Under the pieces are notes generated by a model. It was not told the DNA's origin. It was given only the letters and a program-made list of their open reading frames with translations, and made no database searches. From NCBI GenBank assembly GCA_029864785.1, contig JAOTST010000094.1:1-6302 (forward strand): a stretch of DNA of 6,302 nucleotides, given 5' to 3'. Positions within the stretch are counted from its first letter, which is position 1; each line of letters begins with the position of its first letter. The DNA comes from Chromatiales bacterium (GTDB taxonomy: Bacteria > Pseudomonadota > Gammaproteobacteria > Thiohalomonadales > Thiohalomonadaceae). The position numbers and the translations under genes were made by a program. Positions 1 to 5,543 of this stretch are shown here, one piece after another.

Positions 1-83
1 CCGCGTACATAGATGAGGGTGTTGGCCATTCCAAGATCAATGGATATGTCGTATGAAAAAAATCCCCTAAAGCGTCCAAACAT
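1..83 (-). CDS. mreB: Rod shape-determining protein MreB, N-terminal fragment
   Basis: This is the 5' end of mreB, read leftward and truncated by the window edge after 27 codons. MreB is the bacterial actin homologue that polymerises under the inner membrane and directs lateral wall synthesis with MreC, MreD, RodZ and the Rod complex. The visible peptide begins MFGRFRGFFSYDISIDLG and continues ANTLIYVR, which matches the start of gammaproteobacterial MreB: an amphipathic, membrane-binding N-terminus followed by the first phosphate-binding loop. The ATG at 83-81 is at the position expected for the family, although the ribosome binding site before it is weak (GAAG-like). Residue 19 is Met where the family loop normally reads DLGTANT. 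The gene is divergent from ppnP and gatCAB, and divergent mreB/gatC is a known gammaproteobacterial gene order. The identification is firm despite the short length. mreC and mreD would be expected further left, outside the window. Confidence 0.9.
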   Translation of the reverse strand, partial: MFGRFRGFFSYDISIDLGMANTLIYVR

Positions 84-146
84 GTTTTGATTCTTCGTCC
101 AATTAAAATAGATCTGCGTAGACTACAGCCGCTTTGGCTTTGCGGC

Positions 147-172
147 AAGGGCTCAGGGGCTCTCAAGGGCTA
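147..172. repeat. Three short GGGCT-containing direct repeats
   Basis: GGGCT occurs three times close together, at 149-153, 157-161 and 167-171, each preceded by one or two A and the first two followed by C (AAGGGCTC, AGGGGCTC, AAGGGCTA). Spacing is 8 then 10 bases. It lies about 65-90 bases upstream of the mreB start on the minus strand. It may be a regulator-binding cluster or part of the mreB leader, or only a low-complexity patch. No known operator is recognised. Confidence 0.35.
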
Positions 173-215
173 AATTGCGACAAAAAACACACTTTATTGG
201 GCGATGCATTCAAAA

Positions 216-272
216 TTAGCTCAATTTTAATGAAATAGCGTGGAAAATCGTCCTTGATTTGATATATGTCAT
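216..272 (-). CDS. Possible 18-residue mini-ORF upstream of mreB
   Basis: A minus-strand ATG at 272-270 opens an 18-codon frame (MTYIKSRTIFHAISLKLS) ending in TAA at 218-216. It is preceded by AAAGGAG (284-278) with a 5-base spacer, the strongest Shine-Dalgarno match in this intergenic region and better than that of mreB itself. It lies on the mreB strand, ending 132 bases before the mreB start, so it would be carried in the mreB leader if transcription starts far enough upstream. The peptide has basic and hydrophobic residues and resembles no family I recognise. It could be a leader peptide, a small protein or a chance frame. Confidence 0.25.
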   Translation of the reverse strand: MTYIKSRTIFHAISLKLS

Positions 273-359
273 AGACACTCCTTTCGATGATTAAGTAGCC
301 CATAAATACAAAATAATATGCTGATATATAGCAGGTTTTTTTCAGTACCTCCGCTAATT

Positions 360-395
360 ATTGAGATCAGAGCGAATTTTTACTCTGATTTCAAT
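360..395. promoter_or_regulatory. 13-bp inverted repeat upstream of ppnP (operator or mRNA hairpin)
   Basis: The arms 360-372 (ATTGAGATCAGAG) and 383-395 (CTCTGATTTCAAT) are reverse complements at 12 of 13 positions; the exception is G365/T390, which would be a G-U pair in RNA. The 10-base centre is A+T-rich. No T-run follows on either strand, so it is not an intrinsic terminator. It ends 46 bases before the ppnP start and covers the -35 and most of the spacer of a candidate promoter. That position fits an operator for a dimeric regulator. If transcription starts upstream, it would instead form a stable 5' leader hairpin. Confidence 0.55.
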
Positions 396-406
396 TCCTT
401 TAAAAT
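379..406 (+). promoter_or_regulatory. Candidate sigma70-type promoter for ppnP
   Basis: TTTACT (379-384, four of six matches to the -35 consensus) and TAAAAT (401-406, five of six to the -10) are separated by 16 bases. Transcription would begin near 413, leaving a leader of about 29 bases. The inverted repeat at 360-395 overlaps the -35 and spacer. An alternative is TTGAGA (361-366) with TCTGAT (384-389) at 17 bases, but that -10 lacks the important A at its second position. A+T-rich sequence gives chance matches, so this is tentative. Confidence 0.35.
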
Positions 407-441
407 ACCCGGCAATTTTCAATAAGATAAAAGGGCTGATG

Positions 442-747
442 ATGAGTTTTAAAAACGTAGAGATTACAAAACAGGCCAACGTCTATTTTGATGGCAAGGT
501 GACTAGTCGCCTGATCAAGACAGCTGACGGTAAGAGTAAGACTCTTGGAGTGATGCTTCCTGGAAGTTACCACTTTAATACTGATACCGAAGAGTTGATG
601 GAGTTGACTCAGGGTGCTTGCAAGGTGAAGCTTGATGGAAGTGATGAGAGGAATAGCTACAAAGGTGGTGAGAATTTCATGGTGCAGGCCAACTCTGGTT
701 TTGATATTGAGGTGACCGAGTTACTGGACTACATTTGCCATTTTTAA
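442..747 (+). CDS. ppnP: Pyrimidine/purine nucleoside phosphorylase PpnP (YaiE family)
   Basis: PpnP is a small cytoplasmic cupin-fold enzyme. The family (DUF1255; E. coli YaiE, about 94 residues) splits several purine and pyrimidine nucleosides with phosphate into base and ribose 1-phosphate. This product is 101 residues. Family features in order are ANVYFDGKVTSR (13-23), the TLGVMLPGSYHF segment (34-45), the EELMELTQGACKVKL strand pair (50-64), and the C-terminal ANSGFDIEV and DYICHF blocks. I chose the second of two tandem ATGs, at 442, because AAGGG at 431-435 then has a 6-base spacer; the ATG at 439 would have only three. An upstream TTG at 361 falls in the inverted repeat and would add residues the family lacks. 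Base composition looks more A+T-rich than the gat genes. It stands alone, 146 bases before the next start, and appears to have its own promoter. Confidence 0.9.
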   Translation: MSFKNVEITKQANVYFDGKVTSRLIKTADGKSKTLGVMLPGSYHFNTDTEELMELTQGACKVKLDGSDERNSYKGGENFMVQANSGFDIEVTELLDYICHF

Positions 748-828
748 CTCCTGTGGCATGCTGAAAATGCGGATCTATTTTACAAGTGGCTATAGGTTCA
801 AAGATAGCTCGGTCAGATCAATAAAAAT

Positions 829-857
829 TTGATTTATAAGCAATTTTTTCCGATAGT
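829..857 (+). promoter_or_regulatory. Candidate promoter for the diguanylate cyclase gene
   Basis: TTGATT (829-834) and GATAGT (852-857) each match four of six consensus bases and are 17 bases apart. The predicted start near 864 leaves a leader of about 30 bases before the ATG at 894. No terminator-like hairpin with a T-run was found between ppnP and this site, so read-through from ppnP is also possible. Confidence 0.35.
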
Positions 858-893
858 AAGGTATTCATAGTGATCGAGGAAGGAGTCAAAATA

Positions 894-1850
894 ATGGATC
901 CAGAGACGCTGGTAGAACACCCTCTCCTCTTCGGGGAGAGCCCCGCTGCAATCGAGTGGTTATTTGATACCATGACCGAACGCTGGCTTCAGGCTGGCGA
1001 TGTACTGCTTGAGCCGGGAGAGGAGAATCATCTTCTCTTTTTAATCACAGATGGCAGTGTTCGAGTCGAGCTGGAGGTCGAAGGTAAGGAGGTTATTACT
1101 AACCTCAATGCGGGTGACTGTGTGGGCGAACTCTCTGTGCTGGATAAGAAATCTGCTGCGGCCTACGTGGTCGCCAATGAAGCGACGACTCTATTGGCGA
1201 TTGAACGTAAGGATATCTGGCGACTCATCGACCTCTCTCACATATTTGCTCGCAACCTGCTCAATACCCTCTCTGACCGTGTGCGTAACGATAACGTCAG
1301 CCTGGGGGAGTCACTGCTGCTCCAGCGTCGTTGTGAAAAGAATTCGAAGATCGATTTTCTAACAGGACTCTACAATCGCCGTTGGCTTGATCAGATGCTG
1401 CCACGATTGATCGAACGATCTCAGACTGATGGCACGCCACTGGGAGTGATGATGCTGGATCTAGACCATTTCAAGCGCTACAACGATAGTCATGGGCATC
1501 AAGCGGGTGATGAGGCGCTACGTGTTACAGCGGCTACTATTTCGGATCATATTCGCCCCGGTGATTCGGCGATACGTTACGGTGGGGAGGAGTTCCTCGT
1601 CATCCTGCCGGGTAGTAATAGAAAAGATGCACTGATGATCGCTGAGCGAATCTGCCGAGAGATTCGTCAACATACAATTATTGACCAATTTGATGACACT
1701 ACACTGCCTGGGATTACGACCTCTATTGGTGTCGCCTGTTTGGCGAAGGGAGAACAGGTTAATGAACTGATTGTTCTTGCCGACAGGGCGCTCTATCAAG
1801 CGAAAAATAGTGGTCGTGACAGGGTCTTTATTGATGAAGTTAATGGCTAG
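894..1850 (+). CDS. Diguanylate cyclase with N-terminal cyclic-nucleotide-binding-like domain
   Basis: A predicted soluble, 318-residue enzyme that makes cyclic di-GMP from two GTP. Residues about 18-125 form a CRP-type beta-roll (DGSVRVEL at 53-60, GDCVGELSVLD at 74-84); about 150-315 is a GGDEF domain. Visible catalytic features are the entry motif DFLTGLYNRR (154-163), metal ligand D189 in LDLDHFKRYND, N197, D206, and GGEEF at 230-234. An RxxD inhibitory site (RPGD, 221-224) lies exactly five residues upstream, so product inhibition is expected. No membrane segment or signal peptide is seen. The sensor keeps the glutamate of the phosphate-binding cassette (E79), but the position of the cAMP-phosphate-binding Arg is Ala (about A88), so classic cAMP binding is doubtful. 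I chose ATG 894 because AAGGAG at 880-885 sits 8 bases upstream; a GTG at 870 would add eight residues without a good site. Confidence 0.9.
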   Translation: MDPETLVEHPLLFGESPAAIEWLFDTMTERWLQAGDVLLEPGEENHLLFLITDGSVRVELEVEGKEVITNLNAGDCVGELSVLDKKSAAAYVVANEATTLLAIERKDIWRLIDLSHIFARNLLNTLSDRVRNDNVSLGESLLLQRRCEKNSKIDFLTGLYNRRWLDQMLPRLIERSQTDGTPLGVMMLDLDHFKRYNDSHGHQAGDEALRVTAATISDHIRPGDSAIRYGGEEFLVILPGSNRKDALMIAERICREIRQHTIIDQFDDTTLPGITTSIGVACLAKGEQVNELIVLADRALYQAKNSGRDRVFIDEVNG

Positions 1851-1977
1851 TGTTTGAGATTAATTTCTATAGGGTCTTGGGTTTTTAAAATGATTGTTCA
1901 TCCAACTACCCTTTCAGTCGGTACAAAAAACAGCTCCGCACAGATGCTCCCTGGTGGTTCAATGTTTTCAGAGTGCG

Positions 1978-1983
1978 TACAAT
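1978..1983 (+). promoter_or_regulatory. Candidate -10 element for the gatCAB operon
   Basis: TACAAT matches the -10 consensus at five of six positions and is followed by a G+C-rich discriminator-like AGCGGGC. Transcription would start near 1990, giving a leader of roughly 63 bases before gatC. The -35 region at 17 bases (TGGTTC) is poor, so activator help or a different start is possible. The rest of the 202-base gap between the cyclase and gatC shows no clear terminator for the upstream gene. Confidence 0.35.
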
Positions 1984-2003
1984 AGCGGGCTGATTTTTCG
2001 ATT

Positions 2004-2031
2004 CCACGCCATAATTTTCAAATGGGTGTGG
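2004..2031 (+). promoter_or_regulatory. Imperfect hairpin in the gatC leader
   Basis: CCAC (2004-2007) pairs with GTGG (2028-2031) and CCAT (2009-2012) with ATGG (2022-2025). G2008-T2027 is a wobble pair, G2026 is bulged, and the loop is 9 bases. It ends 12 bases before the GGAGG of gatC at 2044-2048. There is no T-run, so it is not a terminator. It could influence translation or mRNA stability, or be incidental. Confidence 0.3.
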
Positions 2032-2035
2032 ATAA
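2027..2035 (-). promoter_or_regulatory. Perfect DnaA-box 9-mer upstream of gatC
   Basis: TGTGGATAA on the plus strand is the exact reverse complement of TTATCCACA, the high-affinity E. coli DnaA box. It is a single copy located 17 bases before the gatC ATG and downstream of the candidate promoter. No cluster of further boxes or A+T-rich unwinding region accompanies it, so it is not an origin. A given 9-mer on either strand is expected by chance about once per 130 kb. Confidence 0.35.
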
Positions 2036-2052
2036 CTGTTTTTGGAGGCCAT

Positions 2053-2340
2053 ATGGCTCTTGAGAAGAAAGATGTAGAGGCGATAGCCCATCTCGCCCGA
2101 GTTGCGATTGATGAGGCCGATGTAGAAGATTACGCCGAGAGCCTCTCTAATATTCTGGGGCTGGCTGATCAGCTCAATAGTGTAGACACCGATGGCGTGA
2201 CACCGATGGCCCATCCGATGCATATGGTGCAGCGTCTGCGTGCTGATGAGGTGTCCGAGACCAATCAGCGTGAGCATCTTCAGGAGCATGCCCCCGCTGT
2301 CGAACGGGGTCTTTTCCTTGTGCCACAGGTGATCGATTGA
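2053..2340 (+). CDS. gatC: Asp/Glu-tRNA amidotransferase subunit C
   Basis: GatC is the small scaffold subunit that wraps around GatA and contacts GatB in the tRNA-dependent amidotransferase. The product is 95 residues, the usual family length. Recognisable segments are the N-terminal helix IAHLARVAI (11-19), the middle [19 protein letters not shown] (31-49) leading to PMAHP (51-55), RADEV (63-67), and the conserved tail [10 protein letters not shown] (86-95). ATG 2053 is chosen because GGAGG lies at 2044-2048 and because the conserved helix starts a few residues later; the frame is open further upstream but without family similarity. It is first in gatC-gatA-gatB. Its TGA at 2338-2340 shares the A with the gatA start codon, implying translational coupling. 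Confidence 0.95.
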   Translation: MALEKKDVEAIAHLARVAIDEADVEDYAESLSNILGLADQLNSVDTDGVTPMAHPMHMVQRLRADEVSETNQREHLQEHAPAVERGLFLVPQVID

Positions 2341-3806
2341 TGAGTAACGATATGCACAGTAAGACGATTTCAGAGCTGGCTATTGGACTGCGTAACGGTG
2401 ATTTCTCCAGCGAGGAGTTGACCCGCAGTTATCTGGATCGCATCAACGCCTCTCAAGAGAGACTCAACGCCTTCATCACTGTGACCGATGAGCAGGCGAT
2501 GAAACAGGCGCAGGCCGCCGATCAGCGCATCACTGCCGGTGATAGCGGTATTCTTACCGGTATCCCGATTGCCCATAAAGATATCTTTTGTACCGATGGG
2601 GTACGAACCTCCTGTGGTTCGAAGATGCTCGATCCCTTTATTGCGCCCTACGATGCCAAAGTGATCGAAAACTTTCAAAATGATGGTGCCGTCATGTTGG
2701 GTAAGACCAATATGGATGAGTTTGCGATGGGTTCATCAAATGAGACCAGCTTCTACGGTGCGGTGAAAAATCCGTGGGCCCTCGACGCGGTTCCCGGTGG
2801 GTCGTCTGGTGGGTCGGCAGCAGCGGTTGCTGCACGTATTGCCCCCGGTGCGACGGGTACTGATACCGGCGGTTCGATTCGCCAGCCCGCAGCGCTTTGC
2901 GGAATTACCGGAATTAAACCGACCTATGGACGTGTTTCGCGTTACGGCATGATTGCCTACGCCTCCAGCTTAGATCAGGCGGGTCCGATGGCGGCGAGCG
3001 CCGAAGATTGCGCGATGATGTTGCAGGTGATGGCTGGTTTCGACAAGCGTGATTCCACCAGTTCTGAACGAGATGTCCCCGACTACTCTGCTGATCTGAG
3101 TAAAGATCTTAGCGGCATGAAGATTGGCTTACCTAAGGAGTACTTTGGTGAAGGGCTTGATGGTGATGTCGCCAAGGTGATCGAGACAGCTATCGACGAG
3201 TATAAAAAGCTCGGTGCGGAGGTCGTAGAGATCTCCCTACCCAATACACACATGGCGGTGCCGACCTATTATGTGGTGGCTCCCGCTGAATGTTCATCAA
3301 ACCTCTCGCGTATGGATGGGGTTCGTTTTGGACATCGTTGTGAAGATCCAAAAGACCTTGAAGACCTCTACAAGCGTTCACGTGGTGAGGGATTTGGGAC
3401 TGAGGTGAAGCGTCGCATCCTGATCGGTGCCTATGCCCTCTCATCCGGTTATTACGATGCCTACTATCTGAAGGCACAACGGGTGCGCAACCTGATTAGT
3501 GAAGATTTCAAACAGGCGTTTGAGAAGGTCGACCTGATCATGGGGCCGACTACCCCGACCCCCGCCTTCAATCTGGGCGAAAAGTCGGACGACCCGCTGG
3601 CGATGTATCTCGCCGATATCTACACGATTGCGGTCAATCTTGCCGGTCTGCCGGGGATGTCACTACCGGCCGGTTTTGTGAATGATCGTCCTATCGGTCT
3701 ACAGCTGATCGGTAACTACTTTGAGGAGTCACGACTGTTGAATGCCGGTTACAAATTCCAGCAGGCGACCGATTGGCACCAGAAAATTCCAGGGGAGTTC
3801 GCATAA
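2340..3806 (+). CDS. gatA: Asp/Glu-tRNA amidotransferase subunit A (glutaminase)
   Basis: GatA is the amidase-signature subunit. It hydrolyses glutamine and releases ammonia, which is channelled to GatB to amidate Glu-tRNA(Gln) or Asp-tRNA(Asn). The 488-residue product has the full Ser-cisSer-Lys triad: K80 in PIAHKD, S155 in the GGSSGGS loop (153-159), and S179 in [11 protein letters not shown] (173-183). These fall one residue after the S. aureus GatA numbering (K79, S154, S178). Glutamine-pocket candidates Y310, R359 and D426 also keep that offset; the equivalents are from memory. The ATG at 2340 is favoured because AGGTGA at 2327-2332 sits 7 bases upstream. ATG 2352, giving an MHSKTISEL start common in relatives, is a possible alternative. 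The last base of its stop codon is the first base of gatB. No truncation or frameshift is seen. Confidence 0.97.
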   Translation: MSNDMHSKTISELAIGLRNGDFSSEELTRSYLDRINASQERLNAFITVTDEQAMKQAQAADQRITAGDSGILTGIPIAHKDIFCTDGVRTSCGSKMLDPFIAPYDAKVIENFQNDGAVMLGKTNMDEFAMGSSNETSFYGAVKNPWALDAVPGGSSGGSAAAVAARIAPGATGTDTGGSIRQPAALCGITGIKPTYGRVSRYGMIAYASSLDQAGPMAASAEDCAMMLQVMAGFDKRDSTSSERDVPDYSADLSKDLSGMKIGLPKEYFGEGLDGDVAKVIETAIDEYKKLGAEVVEISLPNTHMAVPTYYVVAPAECSSNLSRMDGVRFGHRCEDPKDLEDLYKRSRGEGFGTEVKRRILIGAYALSSGYYDAYYLKAQRVRNLISEDFKQAFEKVDLIMGPTTPTPAFNLGEKSDDPLAMYLADIYTIAVNLAGLPGMSLPAGFVNDRPIGLQLIGNYFEESRLLNAGYKFQQATDWHQKIPGEFA

Positions 3807-5254
3807 TGGCTTGGGAAATCGTAATCGGTTGTGAGATCCATGTGCAGCTCGCAACTAAGTCAAAAATTTTCTCGGGCGCATCGACAGCGTATGGTGCAGA
3901 GCCGAATACTCAGGCGTGTGCCGTTGACCTCGGTCTGCCCGGAGTGCTGCCGGTATTCAATGCCGATGCCCTCGCCAAGGCGGTAAAGTTCGGACTGGCG
4001 ATCGATGCTGAGATCGGTATGCGCTCGGTCTTTGATCGCAAGAACTACTTCTATCCCGATCTGCCCAAGGGGTATCAGATCAGTCAAATGGATTACCCGA
4101 TAGTGGGTGTGGGCGAGATTGATGTCGATATGGAAGACGGCACGACTAAGCGTATTGGAATCACCCGTGCCCACCTCGAAGAGGATGCGGGAAAGTCGCT
4201 ACACGAAGATTTTCAGGGGATGACCGGTATCGATCTCAACCGTGCCGGTACACCACTGCTGGAGATCGTCTCCGATCCCGATCTGCGTTCGTCCAAAGAG
4301 GCGGCGGCCTACATGCGTAAGATCCATTCGCTGGTGCGTTATCTTGAAATTAGTGACGGTAACATGCAGGAAGGATCCTTCCGCTGTGATGCAAATGTCT
4401 CGATTCGTCCCGTAGGTCAGAAGGAGTTCGGTACCCGTGCCGAAATCAAAAACATCAACTCCTTCCGCTTTGTTGAGAAGGCGATCGACCATGAGGTAGA
4501 GCGTCAGATTGCAGTGATTGAGTCGGGTGGCCGAGTGGTGCAGGAGACCCGTCTCTATGATCCAGATAAAGACGAGACCCGCTCAATGCGTTCGAAAGAG
4601 GAGGCCAATGACTACCGTTACTTCCCCGACCCCGATCTGCTACCAGTAGAGATCGATGATGCCTATGTCGAGGCGATTCGCAAAACGCTGCCAGAACTTC
4701 CTGATGCACGTCGTCAGCGTTTTGAATCGGAATATTCATTACCCGAATATGATGCAGGTCTATTGACCGCATCGCGTGAGCTTGCCGACTATTTCGAAAC
4801 AGTGGTCAAGCAGTCTGGAGCGGAAGCCAAGATCTGCGCCAACTGGGTGATGGGTGAACTCTCTGCCGCACTCAACCGCGATACGATTGGCATCGAAGCA
4901 TCACCAGTAAATGCCGAAAATTTTGCCGGTCTGGTTAAGCGCATTGCCGACGATACCATCTCCGGTAACACCGCCAAGAAGGTCTTTGAGGCGATGTGGG
5001 CCGGTGAAGGGAGTGCCGATAAGGTGATCGACGCCAAGGGGCTCAAGCAGATCTCTGATAGCGGCGCGCTGGAGGGAATTATCGATGAGGTGATGAGCAA
5101 CAATAGCCAACAGGTCGAGAACTATCGCAATGCCGAGCCCGACAAGCGTGGCAAGATGATCGGCTTCTTTATGGGGCAGGTGATGAAGGCGACTCAGGGT
5201 AAGGCCAATCCCGGTGAAGTGACCAAATTGCTCAATGAGAAACTCAATGGCTAG
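3806..5254 (+). CDS. gatB: Asp/Glu-tRNA amidotransferase subunit B
   Basis: GatB binds the misacylated tRNA, phosphorylates the side-chain carboxylate of its Glu or Asp with ATP, and completes amidation with ammonia from GatA. The 482-residue product is full length. Visible features are the opening GCEIHVQL with E10 and H12, [19 protein letters not shown] (76-94), HLEEDAGKS (123-131, including E125), the family signature [12 protein letters not shown] (143-154), [13 protein letters not shown] (190-202) and [10 protein letters not shown] (269-278). The C-terminal helical/YqeY-like tRNA-binding region covers about 330-480 and ends with [16 protein letters not shown]. The zinc-binding cysteine pairs seen in some GatB are absent, as in S. 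aureus GatB. ATG 3806 has AGGGGAG at 3791-3797 with an 8-base spacer and overlaps the gatA stop by one base. Its 3' end overlaps the next gene by 8 bases. Confidence 0.97.
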   Translation: MAWEIVIGCEIHVQLATKSKIFSGASTAYGAEPNTQACAVDLGLPGVLPVFNADALAKAVKFGLAIDAEIGMRSVFDRKNYFYPDLPKGYQISQMDYPIVGVGEIDVDMEDGTTKRIGITRAHLEEDAGKSLHEDFQGMTGIDLNRAGTPLLEIVSDPDLRSSKEAAAYMRKIHSLVRYLEISDGNMQEGSFRCDANVSIRPVGQKEFGTRAEIKNINSFRFVEKAIDHEVERQIAVIESGGRVVQETRLYDPDKDETRSMRSKEEANDYRYFPDPDLLPVEIDDAYVEAIRKTLPELPDARRQRFESEYSLPEYDAGLLTASRELADYFETVVKQSGAEAKICANWVMGELSAALNRDTIGIEASPVNAENFAGLVKRIADDTISGNTAKKVFEAMWAGEGSADKVIDAKGLKQISDSGALEGIIDEVMSNNSQQVENYRNAEPDKRGKMIGFFMGQVMKATQGKANPGEVTKLLNEKLNG

Positions 5255-5534
5255 ACTACTTAAAGCTATTTTGCTGCTCGCTCTTTTGGCAACCTTTTAT
5301 GGTTGTACCGAAGAGCAGCAGAATCGGCTTTCTCGTGTTGGTGTGAGCTGGTTGGAAGGTAACTATAAAGTCACCTATGCGGTCGATGGACACGTTAAGA
5401 CATGGCAAGTACTCAACGGTAAGGTGACCTCTGAAGCGGCAAAGGGTTACTACTATTTCTGGGCTACGGATGGCGCGAAAAAACACTATGTTCAGACCCC
5501 CATCGACCGAACCTATATTGAAGAGATTCTTTAA
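5247..5534 (+). CDS. Small predicted lipoprotein, function unknown
   Basis: I do not recognise this 95-residue protein. It starts with a short basic end and a hydrophobic stretch ([20 protein letters not shown]), consistent with a type II signal peptide with Cys20 as the lipidated residue. The lipobox FYGC is atypical at -3 and -2, but G at -1 and the position fit. The +2 residue is Thr, not Asp, which in enterobacterial rules would favour the outer membrane. The mature part of about 76 residues is rich in Tyr, Lys and Thr, with alternating polar and aromatic residues that suggest a small beta-strand domain ([17 protein letters not shown], then [10 protein letters not shown]). ATG 5247 overlaps the end of gatB by 8 bases with only a weak GAGA upstream, so translation is probably coupled to gatB. 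An in-frame ATG at 5235 is possible. The signal-like start and clean frame support a real gene. Confidence 0.75.
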   Translation: MARLLKAILLLALLATFYGCTEEQQNRLSRVGVSWLEGNYKVTYAVDGHVKTWQVLNGKVTSEAAKGYYYFWATDGAKKHYVQTPIDRTYIEEIL

Positions 5535-5543
5535 TTAGGGGTT

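Larger units (their letters stand above)
84..441. other. Divergent mreB / ppnP intergenic region
   Basis: About 358 bases separate the mreB and ppnP start codons. The stretch is strongly A+T-rich, especially 180-440. It must hold the promoters for mreB (leftward) and ppnP (rightward). I can see a triple GGGCT motif at 147-172, a minus-strand mini-ORF with a good ribosome binding site at 216-272, and a long inverted repeat at 360-395 next to a candidate ppnP promoter. I found no convincing leftward -35/-10 pair for mreB and no tRNA or intrinsic terminator. Confidence 0.7.

Noticed and set aside
128..147. GCCGC / GCGGC inverted repeat (9-base loop) as a terminator or riboswitch
   Set aside because: Only five G-C pairs, no T-run on either strand, and no surrounding conserved riboswitch-like sequence that I recognise.
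361..441. Longer ppnP starting at TTG 361
   Set aside because: The extra residues have no counterpart in the family, the start sits inside the inverted repeat and lacks a ribosome binding site; ATG 442 has one at good spacing.
1051..1799. Alternative frames on both strands within the diguanylate cyclase gene
   Set aside because: The cyclase frame has every GGDEF motif in order; the overlapping frames give compositionally odd peptides without domains.
1841..1912. Terminator for the cyclase gene (TTAAT/ATTAA or AGGGT/ACCCT pairs)
   Set aside because: Stems of only five pairs with long loops and no properly placed T-run.
2027..2035. DnaA box as part of a replication origin
   Set aside because: A single box with no clustered boxes, no adjacent A+T-rich unwinding repeats and no dnaA, gidA or rpmH neighbours.
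2370..5110. Several open frames of about 70-105 codons antisense to gatA and gatB, and one of 127 codons antisense to gatC and its leader
   Set aside because: They lie opposite strongly conserved genes, show no family motifs, and are expected from the codon bias of the sense strand.
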